A stretch of DNA of 64,000 nt from positions 1 through 64,000 of the forward strand of contig JAEZKU010000064.1 in NCBI GenBank assembly GCA_023436065.1, given 5' to 3'. The notes under the pieces are model-generated. The model was not told where the DNA came from. It ran no database searches and was given only the letters and a program-made list of their open reading frames with translations. Below, piece by piece: positions 14,861 through 24,938 of this stretch. The position numbers were made by a program, and so were the translations under genes. The stretch comes from Bacillota bacterium. Its GTDB lineage: Bacteria > Bacillota > Clostridia > Lachnospirales > Lachnospiraceae. Position 1 is the stretch's first letter, and each line of letters begins with the position of its first letter.

Positions 14861-17122
14861 ATGTCTGTTCTAAGCTATGCAGATATCATTATTGATATTT
14901 CCCATGAAAACCTGGATAAGACATATCAGTATGCTGTTCCGGAAGAGCTTAGCTCCCAGGCTGTGATCGGAGCGTTGGTTGTGGTGCCCTTCGGAAAAGG
15001 GAACCGGCAGATCAACGGTTATATCGTGGAGCTGTCCGACGAGCCGAAGCTTAATCCGGATTTGATCAAGCCGATCAGCAGGGTTGTGACGGATGCTCCG
15101 ATGATTGAAAGCCATCTGATTTATCTCGCTTATTGGATCAAGGAGAACTTTGGCGGAACGATGAACGATTCCCTAAAGACCGTGATTCCGGTAAGAAAGT
15201 CTGTCAAAATCAAAGAGCAGAAGAGTATACAGCTGGTACTGGGCAAGGAAGCTGCCAATCAGCTGTATTTTGAATATCAGAAAAAGAATAATAAAGCCAG
15301 ACTGCGTCTTCTGGAAGCTTTGCTGAAGGAACAGGTACTGGATTATGATACCGTCCGAAACAGGCTTAATATCTCCGCGGCTACCCTGTCCGGTATGGAA
15401 AAGCAAGGTGTGACAAAGACTATATCAGAGCAGATTTACCGAAATCCTCTGGAGCTTCAGGAGGAGAATTTATCAAGCCTGCAATCCCGACCTGTTGTGC
15501 TGAATGAGGAACAGCAGTATGCCGTGAATGATTTTATCAAGGAGTATGATCATGGAATTCGTGCTGAATACCTTTTGCACGGGATCACGGGGAGCGGGAA
15601 GACCGAGGTCTATATGGAAGTGATAGATCATGTCATCAAGAGCGGCAGGCAGGTAATTGTATTGATCCCTGAGATCGCACTTACTTACCAGACTGTGCAA
15701 CGCTTTTATAGGCGATTTGGTAACCGTATCTCCATTATGAATTCTAAGATGTCCCAGGGAGAACGCTATGACCAGAGCGAGCGGGCAAGAAACGGTGAAA
15801 TCGATATTATCATCGGACCAAGATCCGCCTTATTTACCCCATTTACAAGGCTTGGTCTGATAATCATAGACGAAGAGCATGAGAGCAGCTATAAGAGTGA
15901 GACAACCCCGAAATATCATACCGTACAGGTAGCAAGAAAGCGGGCAGAGCTTACGGGAAGCTCCTTGTTCCTCGGCTCTGCGACGCCGCAGATAGAGACG
16001 TATTTGCGGGCGAAGCAGGGTGAGATCAGATTATATACCCTGACCAGACGTGCGAAGGAAGCAAAGCCGCCACAGGTCTGGATCGTGGATCTGAGAGAGG
16101 AATTAAAAAATAAGAATAAATCAATCTTCAGTGCCAAGCTCCGTGAGCTGATAGAAGACCGGCTAAACAGGGGAGAACAGATTATGTTGTTCTTAAACCG
16201 AAGGGGTTATGCAGGCTTCATATCCTGTCGAAGCTGCGGACATGTGATGAAGTGCCCGCATTGTGATGTATCACTTACCTCCCATTATAACGGCAGGATG
16301 ATCTGCCATTATTGCGGCTATGAAGAACAGCAGCTGGGTGTCTGTCCCACTTGCGGTTCCAGGTATATCGCAGCCTTTGGCACGGGAACGCAGAAGGTAG
16401 AGGAATACGTAAGGAAGGAATTTCCGAAGGCAAGGGTTCTTCGTATGGATACGGATACGACAAGGAATAAGGGTGGACATCAGGCAATCCTCGAAGCCTT
16501 TGCCGGTCATCAGGCCGATATTCTTGTCGGTACACAGATGATTGTCAAGGGTCATGATTTTCCGAAGGTAACCCTGGTCGGTATCATTGCAGCCGACCTA
16601 TCCTTGTATGCCGGAGACTTCCGTGCCGGAGAACGTACCTTTCAGCTGCTATGCCAGGCAGCAGGAAGAGCCGGACGTGATGTGCTGCCCGGCGAGGTGG
16701 TTATTCAGACCTATCATCCGGAGCATTACAGCATCACCACCGCTGCGGATGGTGATTATGATACATTTTATGAACAGGAGCTTGCCTACCGAAGTATGAT
16801 GCAATATCCTCCGGTATCCCATATGCTTCTGATCCTTGTTACCTCCAAACAGGAGGATCAGGCACGGCAGGCAGCACGACATCTTGGAGAGGTCCTGAAG
16901 GTGTATTATGAGCAGAATGCCCTGTCTGCCAAGACCATCGGCCCTGCACCGGCTACTGTGGCAAAGCTGAATGATACGTATCGGTTTGTGATCTATATTA
17001 AGCATCAGGATTACGAGGAACTGGTCGGTGTGAAAAATTATCTGGAAGGCTATTTCCTCTATTCTGAACATTTTACAGGTTGTAGCCTGCAGTTTGACTT
17101 CGATCCGATGAGCGGATATTAA
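14861..17122 (+). CDS. priA: Primosomal protein N', replication restart helicase
   Basis: A 753-residue superfamily 2 DNA helicase that reloads the replisome at stalled forks. An N-terminal DNA-binding domain (1-105) precedes Walker A GITGSGKTE at 241-249, the Walker B box DEEH near 337, and a zinc-binding insertion with paired cysteines (CRSCGHVMKCPHC, then CHYCG and CPTCG). Helicase motifs GTQMIVKGHDFPKVTLV and QAAGRAGR follow. Length and domain order are normal. It begins 24 bases after murE with AAGGAGG, so the two are probably co-transcribed. Confidence 0.95.
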   Translation: MSVLSYADIIIDISHENLDKTYQYAVPEELSSQAVIGALVVVPFGKGNRQINGYIVELSDEPKLNPDLIKPISRVVTDAPMIESHLIYLAYWIKENFGGTMNDSLKTVIPVRKSVKIKEQKSIQLVLGKEAANQLYFEYQKKNNKARLRLLEALLKEQVLDYDTVRNRLNISAATLSGMEKQGVTKTISEQIYRNPLELQEENLSSLQSRPVVLNEEQQYAVNDFIKEYDHGIRAEYLLHGITGSGKTEVYMEVIDHVIKSGRQVIVLIPEIALTYQTVQRFYRRFGNRISIMNSKMSQGERYDQSERARNGEIDIIIGPRSALFTPFTRLGLIIIDEEHESSYKSETTPKYHTVQVARKRAELTGSSLFLGSATPQIETYLRAKQGEIRLYTLTRRAKEAKPPQVWIVDLREELKNKNKSIFSAKLRELIEDRLNRGEQIMLFLNRRGYAGFISCRSCGHVMKCPHCDVSLTSHYNGRMICHYCGYEEQQLGVCPTCGSRYIAAFGTGTQKVEEYVRKEFPKARVLRMDTDTTRNKGGHQAILEAFAGHQADILVGTQMIVKGHDFPKVTLVGIIAADLSLYAGDFRAGERTFQLLCQAAGRAGRDVLPGEVVIQTYHPEHYSITTAADGDYDTFYEQELAYRSMMQYPPVSHMLLILVTSKQEDQARQAARHLGEVLKVYYEQNALSAKTIGPAPATVAKLNDTYRFVIYIKHQDYEELVGVKNYLEGYFLYSEHFTGCSLQFDFDPMSGY

Positions 17123-17140
17123 GCGGTCATAGATATGTGG

Positions 17141-17170
17141 TTGATAAAAAGGCGGTCAATATGCTATGAT
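17141..17170 (+). promoter_or_regulatory. Promoter upstream of def
   Basis: TTGATA at 17141-17146, an 18-bp spacer and TATGAT at 17165-17170 in the only sizeable gap between priA and def. It would drive the def-fmt genes. Confidence 0.45.
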
Positions 17171-17247
17171 GTATAAATGCGATCGGTTTTACCCGTTAAA
17201 CGAATGAGCATGATTAGAGTATGGATAAGATAGAGAGGAAAATGATT

Positions 17248-17733
17248 ATGGCTATAAGAAATATCAGAGAAGTTGGAGATAAGGTGTTAAATAAGGTCGC
17301 CAAGGAAATCAAAGAGGTGGATAAGAAAATCCTCGAACTGATTGAGGATATGTATGATACCATGTATGAAGCCGGTGGGGTCGGACTTGCGGCACCTCAG
17401 GTTGGTATATTGAAGAGACTGATCGTCATTGATGTATCCGAGGAAGGCAATGAGCCTATCACCCTGATCAATCCCGTGATTATAGAGATGGACGGAGAAC
17501 AGACCGGGGATGAAGGCTGTTTAAGTATACCGGGTAAGGTAGGAACAGTAACAAGACCGAATTATGTGAAGGTGAAAGCCTTTGATGAGAATATGGAAGA
17601 GTTTACGGTAGAAGGAACCGAATTGCTGGCCAGAGCCTTCTGTCATGAGATTGATCATCTGAACGGCATACTGTACAGTGAAATAGCTGAAGGAGAGCTT
17701 CGTGACGTATTGGCAGCAGAAGAGGTTCAATAA
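17248..17733 (+). CDS. def: Peptide deformylase
   Basis: A 161-residue metalloenzyme that removes the formyl group from new proteins. All three family motifs are present: GVGLAAPQVG (44-53), EGCLSIPG with metal ligand C91, and HEIDHLNG with H133, E134 and H137. The start is the ATG at 17248, 8 nt after GAGAGGA; in-frame ATGs at 17221 and 17242 would add a non-family extension or sit too close to that site. It precedes fmt, the enzyme that adds the same formyl group to initiator tRNA. Confidence 0.95.
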   Translation: MAIRNIREVGDKVLNKVAKEIKEVDKKILELIEDMYDTMYEAGGVGLAAPQVGILKRLIVIDVSEEGNEPITLINPVIIEMDGEQTGDEGCLSIPGKVGTVTRPNYVKVKAFDENMEEFTVEGTELLARAFCHEIDHLNGILYSEIAEGELRDVLAAEEVQ

Positions 17734-17783
17734 TCATATAGGATTTGTGAAATATTGAGTTCTGAGAAGAAAGGATGAGCCGG

Positions 17784-18728
17784 ATGAAGGTTTTGTTTAT
17801 GGGGACACCGGATTTTGCGGTGCCAACTCTGGATCAATTAATTAAATCAAGACATGAGGTAATCGGTGTCGTAACCCAGCCGGACAAGCAAAAGGGAAGG
17901 GGACAGACTGTCAGCTTTTCTCCGGTCAAGGAGCTTGCCCTGCAGCATCAATTGCCGGTATATCAGCCCTTGAAGGTGAAGGAGCCTGAATTTATGTATA
18001 AAATCCGGTCGCTGGAACCGGAGGTAATCGTTGTAGCTGCTTTTGGTCAGATTCTACCGAAGGCTTTTCTGGATATTCCGCCTTACGGCTGTATCAATGT
18101 GCATGGTTCTCTCCTCCCGAAATATCGTGGAGCTGCTCCAATTCAGTATTCCATTATTGACGGTGAAGAGGAGACAGGTATTACGATTATGTATATGGAT
18201 GTCGGTATAGATACGGGAGACATGATATTACAGAAAAGCTTGCCGATTGCTCCGAAGGAGACGGGTGGAAGCCTGTTTGATAAAATGGCGGTATTGGGTG
18301 CCGATTTATTGCTCGAAGCACTCGATAAAATTGAGGCAGGGACAGCAGTCCGGATTCCTCAAGACAATGAGAATGCAACCTATGTAAAAATACTTGATAA
18401 GGATATGGGCAGACTCGACTTCACGCAGTCAGCAGTCAGATTAGAGCGCCTGATTCGAGGTTTGAATCCTTGGCCAAGCGCATATACTATGTTGGATGGG
18501 AAGACATTAAAGCTGTGGCAGGCTGATGCTGAGCCGGTCAGCCAGGCGGCCGGGGATCAGACTTTCATTCCCGGAGAGATTGTTGAGCTTCGTAAGGATT
18601 CCTTTGCAGTTGCTACCGGAGAAGGAGTTTTGGTGATCCGTGAGTTACAATTGGAAGGCAAGAAAAGGATGCTTACGGATGCATTCCTGCGCGGATATCC
18701 TCTGACAATTGGGACAAAGCTTGGTTAA
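17784..18728 (+). CDS. fmt: Methionyl-tRNA formyltransferase
   Basis: A 314-residue enzyme that formylates initiator Met-tRNA with 10-formyltetrahydrofolate. The N-terminal domain opens MKVLFMGTPDFAVPTLDQLI and contains the catalytic INVHGSLLPKYRGAAPI (104-120). The C-terminal tRNA-binding domain starts near 205. The ATG at 17784 is 9 nt after AGAAAGG; the ATG at 17775 abuts that site and would add three residues not usual for the family. Confidence 0.95.
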   Translation: MKVLFMGTPDFAVPTLDQLIKSRHEVIGVVTQPDKQKGRGQTVSFSPVKELALQHQLPVYQPLKVKEPEFMYKIRSLEPEVIVVAAFGQILPKAFLDIPPYGCINVHGSLLPKYRGAAPIQYSIIDGEEETGITIMYMDVGIDTGDMILQKSLPIAPKETGGSLFDKMAVLGADLLLEALDKIEAGTAVRIPQDNENATYVKILDKDMGRLDFTQSAVRLERLIRGLNPWPSAYTMLDGKTLKLWQADAEPVSQAAGDQTFIPGEIVELRKDSFAVATGEGVLVIRELQLEGKKRMLTDAFLRGYPLTIGTKLG

Positions 18729-18785
18729 GTGCAGGCATGCGTAATCCGTTGCAGAGACGAACAGGATAATATATGGCTTCATGGT

Positions 18786-18818
18786 AGGACTGGCATATAG
18801 ATCTCTGCCGGTCCTTTT
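18786..18818 (+). terminator. Terminator after fmt
   Basis: AGGACTGGCA (18786-18795) pairs with TGCCGGTCCT (18806-18815) with one mismatch, followed by a short T-run. Confidence 0.55.
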
Positions 18819-18870
18819 CATTTCAGGTCTGTCGGTAGTCATATTCTTAATTAAGAAAGGAAGGGATTTT

Positions 18871-19575
18871 ATGGGATACTATTATCCATATATTGATTCG
18901 ACTTATTTACTTGTAGTTATCGGCTTTGTGCTGTGTATGGCTGCACAGTTCAGGGTAAAAAGTACCTTTTCAAAATATTCCCGAATCAGAAGCAGTACTG
19001 GCGTGACCGGTGCGCAGGCCGCGGAACAGGTACTACATGCTTCGGGTATCTATGATGTAAGAATTGAGCGTATTTCGGGCAGCTTAACGGATCATTATGA
19101 TCCAAGAAACAAAGTGCTGAGCCTATCCGATTCTGTATACGGACAAAGCTCTTTGGCTGCAATCGGAGTGGCAGCACATGAGTGCGGACATGCGATTCAG
19201 CATCAAAAGGAATATGTTCCGTTGAAAATCAGGGGAGTATTGGTGCCCGTTGCTAATTTCGGTTCTATGGCGGCATGGCCGTTGATCTTAATCGGTTTGT
19301 TTCTGGGTGGTTCACAGTTTCTGATTGATTTTGGAATCATATTGTTTTCAGCAGCTGTATTATTTCAGCTGATTACGCTTCCGGTAGAGTTCAATGCTTC
19401 CAGAAGAGCCATTGCAAGACTCCGGGAGACTAAGATTTTACAGGAGACAGAGCTTGGACAGTCAAAGAAGGTGCTGGATGCAGCAGCGTTGACCTATGTA
19501 GCGGCAACTGCAGCCTCCATTTTGCAGCTGTTAAGACTGATTATCCTGTTCGGCGGAGGAAGAAGACGTGACTGA
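18871..19575 (+). CDS. YugP-like membrane zinc metallopeptidase
   Basis: A 234-residue membrane-bound neutral zinc peptidase. The active-site HECGH lies at 103-107 (AAHECGHAIQH). Hydrophobic segments are near 10-27, about 125-175 (two) and 205-222. The family sits next to def/fmt/rsmB in many Firmicutes, but its substrate is unknown to me. The ATG at 18871 follows AAAGGAAGGGA; the reading frame is open back to 18781 but lacks a ribosome binding site there. Its last 8 bases overlap rsmB. Confidence 0.85.
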   Translation: MGYYYPYIDSTYLLVVIGFVLCMAAQFRVKSTFSKYSRIRSSTGVTGAQAAEQVLHASGIYDVRIERISGSLTDHYDPRNKVLSLSDSVYGQSSLAAIGVAAHECGHAIQHQKEYVPLKIRGVLVPVANFGSMAAWPLILIGLFLGGSQFLIDFGIILFSAAVLFQLITLPVEFNASRRAIARLRETKILQETELGQSKKVLDAAALTYVAATAASILQLLRLIILFGGGRRRD

Positions 19576-20914
19576 TCAGTTGAATGCAAGGGAAATCGTA
19601 CTAGATATGCTCCTAGAAGTACTCGAAGGGGATAAGTTCAGTCATACTGTGCTGAATCAGAGATTGAGAAAACATCAGACTCTAAGTAAGCAGGAACGGG
19701 CTTTTATCTCCCATTTATTTACCGGTACGGTAAAAAGCTGTCTGACACTGGATTATATCATTGACAGATATGCTTCCCATCCTGTTAAAAAGATGAAACC
19801 CTTCATTCGGAACCTTCTCCGTATGAGTGTCTATCAGCTGAACTATATGGATCAGGTTCCTGTTTCCGCGGTATGCAATGAGGCTGTTAAGCTGGCAAAA
19901 AAGAGGAGCTTTACAAAGCTTTCCGGGTTTGTGAATGGTATCCTTCGTTCAATTGCCAGAAATTTGGAAGCAATTGTGTATCCGGACCCTGTAGCTGAAC
20001 CCACAGCATATCTTGAGATTGTCTACTCGACACCGAAATGGCTGGTAGAGGAGCTGTTAAAAACCTATTCCTATTCTAAAGTTGAGTCAATGCTTGCGGC
20101 AACGCTTAAGGAAAAGGAGACAACCATCCGCTGTAATACAAAACGGACTACTTCGGGAGAACTTCGGACACTACTGGAGCAGGAGGGGGTAAGTGTATCG
20201 GAAAGTGCTTACCTTCCCTATGCCTTTGTGATAAGGGATTATGATTATCTGGAGAAGCTGGATACCTTTAGCAAAGGCTATTTCACAGTTCAGGATGTCA
20301 GTTCCATGCTGGTCTGTGAGGTCGCAGGAATCACACCAGAGGATTTTGTGATCGATGTCTGTGCCGCACCGGGCGGCAAGGCCCTTCATGCTGCCCAGAC
20401 GGCCCGGAAGGTCCTGGCACGGGACTTAACCGAGTATAAGATAAAACTGATTGAGGAGAACATAACCCGTATGGGATTTACGAATGTGACTGCGCAGGTC
20501 TGGGATGCGACAGTGGAGGATCAAAGCTTAGAGGGCCAGGCAGACGTGGTGATTGCGGATTTACCCTGCAGCGGCTTGGGAGTGTTTGGTAAAAAAGCAG
20601 ATCTGAAATACAAATTGACACAAAGTCAACACAAAGAGCTGGTACAATTACAAAGAGAAATTTTGGATAAAGCAGAAAAATATGTGAAACCAGGCGGAAT
20701 CTTAATCTACAGTACCTGTACGGTGCTTCGGGGGGAAAATGTGGAGAACCGTGACTGGTTTCTCAAGCACTATCCCTATGTTCAGGAGAGTCTGGACTCC
20801 CGACTGCCTGAAGCATTGCGCTCGCAAACCACGAGGGACGGTTATCTTCAGCTCCTACAGGGGGTACACAATACGGATGGCTTCTTTATAGCAAAATTCA
20901 GAAAGAATTCCTGA
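19568..20914 (+). CDS. rsmB: 16S rRNA m5C967 methyltransferase
   Basis: A 448-residue methyltransferase that makes 5-methylcytosine in 16S rRNA. An N-terminal NusB-like RNA-binding domain (1-135) is followed by the methyltransferase domain with the SAM loop DVCAAPGGKALHAA (263-276), the catalytic cysteine C384 (YSTCTV) and the second conserved cysteine C334 (DLPCSG). It starts at a GTG inside the preceding peptidase gene, with GGAGGAAG just upstream, so the two are translationally coupled. Confidence 0.93.
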   Translation: MTDQLNAREIVLDMLLEVLEGDKFSHTVLNQRLRKHQTLSKQERAFISHLFTGTVKSCLTLDYIIDRYASHPVKKMKPFIRNLLRMSVYQLNYMDQVPVSAVCNEAVKLAKKRSFTKLSGFVNGILRSIARNLEAIVYPDPVAEPTAYLEIVYSTPKWLVEELLKTYSYSKVESMLAATLKEKETTIRCNTKRTTSGELRTLLEQEGVSVSESAYLPYAFVIRDYDYLEKLDTFSKGYFTVQDVSSMLVCEVAGITPEDFVIDVCAAPGGKALHAAQTARKVLARDLTEYKIKLIEENITRMGFTNVTAQVWDATVEDQSLEGQADVVIADLPCSGLGVFGKKADLKYKLTQSQHKELVQLQREILDKAEKYVKPGGILIYSTCTVLRGENVENRDWFLKHYPYVQESLDSRLPEALRSQTTRDGYLQLLQGVHNTDGFFIAKFRKNS

Positions 20915-21039
20915 AAATCTTATCAGGATGGTATCTTTTAGGACATGAAATGACCTCATTGTATAATATAATCAGGTATCATTAGTATTTGAAACCGGAG
21001 TTTTCTAAACCGGTTGGAATAGGAAAGCAGAGGGAGCAA

Positions 21040-22074
21040 TTGGATATTAAATCACTTTATTATAAGGAGCTTGCAGAGCTCATGAAATCCCTGGGACAAC
21101 CGGAGTTCCGTTCGAAACAGGTTTATGAATGGCTTCATGTAAAGCTTGCTGAAAGCTATGATGAGATGACGAATCTCTCTAAGGAGCTTCGGAGCAAGCT
21201 TGCCGAGAGCTATCCGCTGACCACTCTGGAGGAGGTCGATGCCCTTCATTCCGAGACGGATGGAACCATTAAATTTTTATTTCGTCTAAAGGATGACAGG
21301 GTCATCGAAAGCGTATTGATGAAATATCACCATGGGAACAGCGTCTGTATATCCTCTCAGGTCGGTTGCAGGATGGGGTGCAAGTTCTGTGCCTCTACCA
21401 TTGGGGGGAAGGAACGGGATCTGTTGCCCTCAGAGATGCTGGATCAGATTTACCGTATTCAGCGTATATCGGGAGAAAGGGTATCCAATATTGTAGTGAT
21501 GGGTACCGGAGAACCACTCGATAATTATGATAATCTGATCCGTTTTATCAGAATATTGACCGATCCTCAGGGATTAAACATCAGTGCCAGAAATATCACT
21601 GTATCAACCTGCGGGATACCCGATCGGATCCGTGCGCTGGCAGAGGAGGAGCTTCCGATCACACTGGCTTTGTCACTTCATGCTCCCAATAACGAGGTCA
21701 GAAAGAAACTGATGCCTGTTGCGGCCAAATATGAGCTGTCCGAGGTGATGGATGCTTTCCGTTATTATTATGAAAAGACAGGCCGACGACTGACCTTTGA
21801 ATATAGTCTGGTGGCTTCTGTGAATGATGGCGAGGAGCATGCGAGGGAATTATGCAGGCTGGTGAAAGGCTTAAATTGCCATGTTAACCTCATTCCCGTC
21901 AATCCGATCAAGGAAAGGGACTACCGGAAATCAGAAAGCAAAAACATACAAAATTTCAAATTTATACTTGAAAAAAACCGAATTAATGTTACTATAAGAA
22001 GAGAAATGGGCTCGGATATTGATGCTGCCTGTGGACAACTGAGAAAAAGCTATATGGATAAGAATAGCATTTGA
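21040..22074 (+). CDS. rlmN: 23S rRNA A2503 / tRNA A37 methyltransferase, radical SAM
   Basis: A 344-residue radical SAM enzyme that methylates C2 of adenine in 23S rRNA and some tRNAs. The iron-sulfur cluster cysteines are C110, C114 and C117 (CRMGCKFC), followed by MGTGEPLDNYDN; the C-terminal catalytic cysteine lies in DAACGQL. I chose the TTG at 21040 because AGAGGGAG is just upstream and the product then begins MDIKSL, as family members do. A TTG at 20989 would add 17 residues but has no clear ribosome site. TATAAT at 20962-20967 may be its promoter. Confidence 0.92.
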   Translation: MDIKSLYYKELAELMKSLGQPEFRSKQVYEWLHVKLAESYDEMTNLSKELRSKLAESYPLTTLEEVDALHSETDGTIKFLFRLKDDRVIESVLMKYHHGNSVCISSQVGCRMGCKFCASTIGGKERDLLPSEMLDQIYRIQRISGERVSNIVVMGTGEPLDNYDNLIRFIRILTDPQGLNISARNITVSTCGIPDRIRALAEEELPITLALSLHAPNNEVRKKLMPVAAKYELSEVMDAFRYYYEKTGRRLTFEYSLVASVNDGEEHARELCRLVKGLNCHVNLIPVNPIKERDYRKSESKNIQNFKFILEKNRINVTIRREMGSDIDAACGQLRKSYMDKNSI

Positions 22075-22100
22075 AGTTGTGTGAGCTGGGAGGTGCAGTC

Positions 22101-22820
22101 TTGAAAGCATTTTCAATAACAGATATTGGAGAACGGCGGAGGATAAACCAGGATTATGTCTATTGCAGCGAAGCTGACGTTGGCAGACTACCTAATCTGT
22201 TCGTGGTTGCGGACGGTATGGGTGGACATAATGCTGGCGATTATGCTTCAAGATATTGTGTTGAGTTTTTTCGCCAGAAGATTGAGGAGAGCGAGCTAAC
22301 CTCGCCAATCGCTTTGATCGAATCAGCAATCAAACAGACAAATGAAGCCCTTCGAAACAAAGCGATGGAACAAAGTGAGTTAGAAGGTATGGGGACGACT
22401 TTCGTGGCGGCAACCATATTTGATAAAGAGATGTATGTTGCCAATGTCGGGGACAGCAGATTGTATGTCATAGGAAAGCAGATCAGGCAGGTAACAGAAG
22501 ACCACAGCCTGGTGGAGGCTATGGTGAAGACCGGTGAGCTTGACAGAAGCGAAGCCAGGTATCATCCAAACAAGAACATAATAACCAGAGCGATCGGTGT
22601 GAATGAGGCCGTGGAACCTGACTTTTTCGAAGTTAATCTGGAAGACGGAGATACTGTACTTATATGCTCGGATGGCCTGACCAATATGCTGGAGGACGAG
22701 ACAATCGAACGGATCATCAAGGAGAATGACGATCCTGAAGCCGCCGCCAAAGACCTGGTAAAGTGTGCGAATGAAAATGGCGGTAAGGATAATATTGCAA
22801 TCATTATTATTAAAGTATGA
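22101..22820 (+). CDS. PP2C-type serine/threonine phosphatase (Stp/PrpC)
   Basis: A 239-residue metal-dependent phosphatase that reverses phosphorylation by the PASTA kinase encoded next. PPM motifs are seen: RRINQD near 12-17, VVADGMGGHNAGD (about 36-48), GTTFVAA, NVGDSRLY, DHS and GGKDNIA near the end. The start is the TTG at 22101, 7 nt after GGGAGG, giving MKAFSITDIGERRR. An in-frame TTG at 22071 overlaps the end of rlmN and is unlikely. Stp and PrkC form the conserved signalling pair for wall growth and division control. Confidence 0.92.
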   Translation: MKAFSITDIGERRRINQDYVYCSEADVGRLPNLFVVADGMGGHNAGDYASRYCVEFFRQKIEESELTSPIALIESAIKQTNEALRNKAMEQSELEGMGTTFVAATIFDKEMYVANVGDSRLYVIGKQIRQVTEDHSLVEAMVKTGELDRSEARYHPNKNIITRAIGVNEAVEPDFFEVNLEDGDTVLICSDGLTNMLEDETIERIIKENDDPEAAAKDLVKCANENGGKDNIAIIIIKV

Positions 22821-22837
22821 AGATGAGGTGAACTAAT

Positions 22838-24937
22838 ATGTTAAAACCCGGTATGATTATCAGCGATCGCTATGAAATCATTGATAAGGTAGGATCAGGG
22901 GGTATGGCTGATGTATACAAGGCCAGAGACCAAAGACTGAATAGATTCGTGGCGATAAAGGTATTAAAGCCGGAATATTCAAGTGATAAAAGCTTTGTAA
23001 ATAAATTCAGGGCAGAAGCTCAATCTGCTGCGGGCTTATCCCATCCTAACATCGTAAATGTATATGATGTCGGAGATGACAGTGGGTTGCATTATATCGT
23101 CATGGAGCTGGTTGAAGGTATTACCCTGAAGCGTTTCATAGAACGAAAGGGAAAGCTTGATATCAAGGAGGCAGTCGGAATTGGAATCCAGATTGCTCAG
23201 GGTATGGAAGCAGCACATGACAATCACATAATTCATAGGGATATTAAGCCGCAGAACATTATTATTTCCAGAGATGGAAAGGTTAAGGTGACTGATTTTG
23301 GTATTGCAAAAGCAACCAATTCCAATACAATTACCTCCAATGCGATGGGCTCTGTACATTATCTGTCTCCGGAACAGGCAAGAGGTGGATACAGCGATGA
23401 AAAGAGTGACATCTATTCTTTAGGTGTGACCTTATACGAGATGCTGTCCGGCAAGGTTCCATTCGCCGGGGATAATACCGTATCCGTTGCACTCCTTCAT
23501 ATTCAGGGAGAGGCAATGCCCCTGCGTGAACTGGATTCTGAAATTCCTGTCAGTGTTGATAAGATTGTTCAGAAATGTATGCAGAAGAGACCTGAAAGAA
23601 GATATCATTCCGCATCTGAACTGATTACAGATTTAAAACGAGCAATATCTAATCCGGACGGAGATTTTGTTCAGATTCCTGCATTTGTATCCAGTGATTC
23701 CCCTACCATTAATATTTCTGATGATTTAGGGAAAATTAAAAGCGGAGTATATCTGGATGAGGAGCTTCGCGATACAAGAGGTCTTCAGACTAAGAGAATG
23801 AAAGAGGATGAGGATGAGGATCTTGATACAGTCGACAGTAAGGTAGAGAAGATGTTTATGGTGGGCAGCATCGTGGCAATCATCATCCTCGCTGTACTGA
23901 TTATCGGCTCCGTTATCTGGTTTATTTCCAGCAGAAGCGGCAAGAAGGATCCTGCAGGGAATCCCGGAATAGAAGTGAGTGTCTCTCCCTCAGTGGAGCC
24001 CACAGGAATGCCTACACCCGGCCCGAATGCTGTTGTTTATGAAGTACCCGCAGTGCTTGGCCTAACCAAGGAGGATGCGGAGGCTTCTATTAAAGCACTT
24101 GCTGCAGAGGCTGACGTAAGATATACAGAAGAGTATTCAGATACCATTGAAGAAGGCAAGGTAATGCAGCAGTATCCCCAGGCAGGGAGCGAAGTGGAGG
24201 TATCCTCGGTTGTACTGCTGACCATCAGCTTAGGACCGGAAGCCTTCGAGATACCGAATGTATACGGGCTGACAGAAGAGCAGGCAGATAAGAAACTGAA
24301 GGAACTGGGCCTGAAACTGAAGCATGAATATGTTTCCAGTGATGAGATTGAGATGGGACGTGTCATCGAGACCAATCCTGCACGACAGACCACCGCGAAA
24401 AGCGGAGATACCGTTACTGTTATGGTAAGTTCGGGTTCTGAGAATAAGAAGTCCACGGTGCCACATCTGGTCGGTCTTTCCGAAAAGGCTGCTACGGAAG
24501 CCTTGACAAAGGAAGGGCTGGTAAAGGGTAATGTATCCTATGAAAGCTCTGATACCTATGAAAAGGGTATCGTAACCTATCAGAGCAATACAGCAGGACA
24601 AAAGGTAGATTCCGGTTCTGTTATTGACATTATCGTAAGCTCCGGATTAAAAAATAAGAATCAGCTATATAGCGGTTCAGTAGTGATAGACGTGAACCCG
24701 TTTGAATACATCGACAATGAGGATGCAGATATTGTACTGGAGATGGAGCAGGATGGAACCCTGACCTCAATATTTGAAGGACCTCTTTCGGCTTCCGATT
24801 TCCCCTATACTGTATCGCAAGTAAGTGACAGCTCCAGTGTAGGTACCGTAAGAATGTATGTGGACGGAGCACTCTTTATTGCTCCCGGAGATACTGAAAC
24901 TACCTGGACCATAGAATTTTCACCTGTGGAGGAATAG
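22838..24937 (+). CDS. prkC: PASTA-domain serine/threonine protein kinase
   Basis: A 699-residue membrane kinase that senses peptidoglycan fragments or lipid II outside and phosphorylates cell-cycle and wall proteins inside. The kinase domain (1-270) has the glycine loop GSGGMADV, K41, HRDIKPQN with D135, and DFG at 153-155. A linker rich in acidic residues leads to one membrane helix at about 340-363, then a Pro/Ser/Gly spacer and three PASTA repeats (about 401-470, 472-540, 545-610). A further 90-residue C-terminal region after the PASTA repeats has no family I recognise. It lies 17 bases after the phosphatase and one base before rsgA. Confidence 0.94.
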   Translation: MLKPGMIISDRYEIIDKVGSGGMADVYKARDQRLNRFVAIKVLKPEYSSDKSFVNKFRAEAQSAAGLSHPNIVNVYDVGDDSGLHYIVMELVEGITLKRFIERKGKLDIKEAVGIGIQIAQGMEAAHDNHIIHRDIKPQNIIISRDGKVKVTDFGIAKATNSNTITSNAMGSVHYLSPEQARGGYSDEKSDIYSLGVTLYEMLSGKVPFAGDNTVSVALLHIQGEAMPLRELDSEIPVSVDKIVQKCMQKRPERRYHSASELITDLKRAISNPDGDFVQIPAFVSSDSPTINISDDLGKIKSGVYLDEELRDTRGLQTKRMKEDEDEDLDTVDSKVEKMFMVGSIVAIIILAVLIIGSVIWFISSRSGKKDPAGNPGIEVSVSPSVEPTGMPTPGPNAVVYEVPAVLGLTKEDAEASIKALAAEADVRYTEEYSDTIEEGKVMQQYPQAGSEVEVSSVVLLTISLGPEAFEIPNVYGLTEEQADKKLKELGLKLKHEYVSSDEIEMGRVIETNPARQTTAKSGDTVTVMVSSGSENKKSTVPHLVGLSEKAATEALTKEGLVKGNVSYESSDTYEKGIVTYQSNTAGQKVDSGSVIDIIVSSGLKNKNQLYSGSVVIDVNPFEYIDNEDADIVLEMEQDGTLTSIFEGPLSASDFPYTVSQVSDSSSVGTVRMYVDGALFIAPGDTETTWTIEFSPVEE

Positions 24938-24938
24938 C

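Noticed and set aside
20989..21039. Upstream TTG start for rlmN
   Set aside because: It lacks a ribosome site and adds residues that family members do not have; the TTG at 21040 has AGAGGGAG and gives the usual opening. Not fully excluded.
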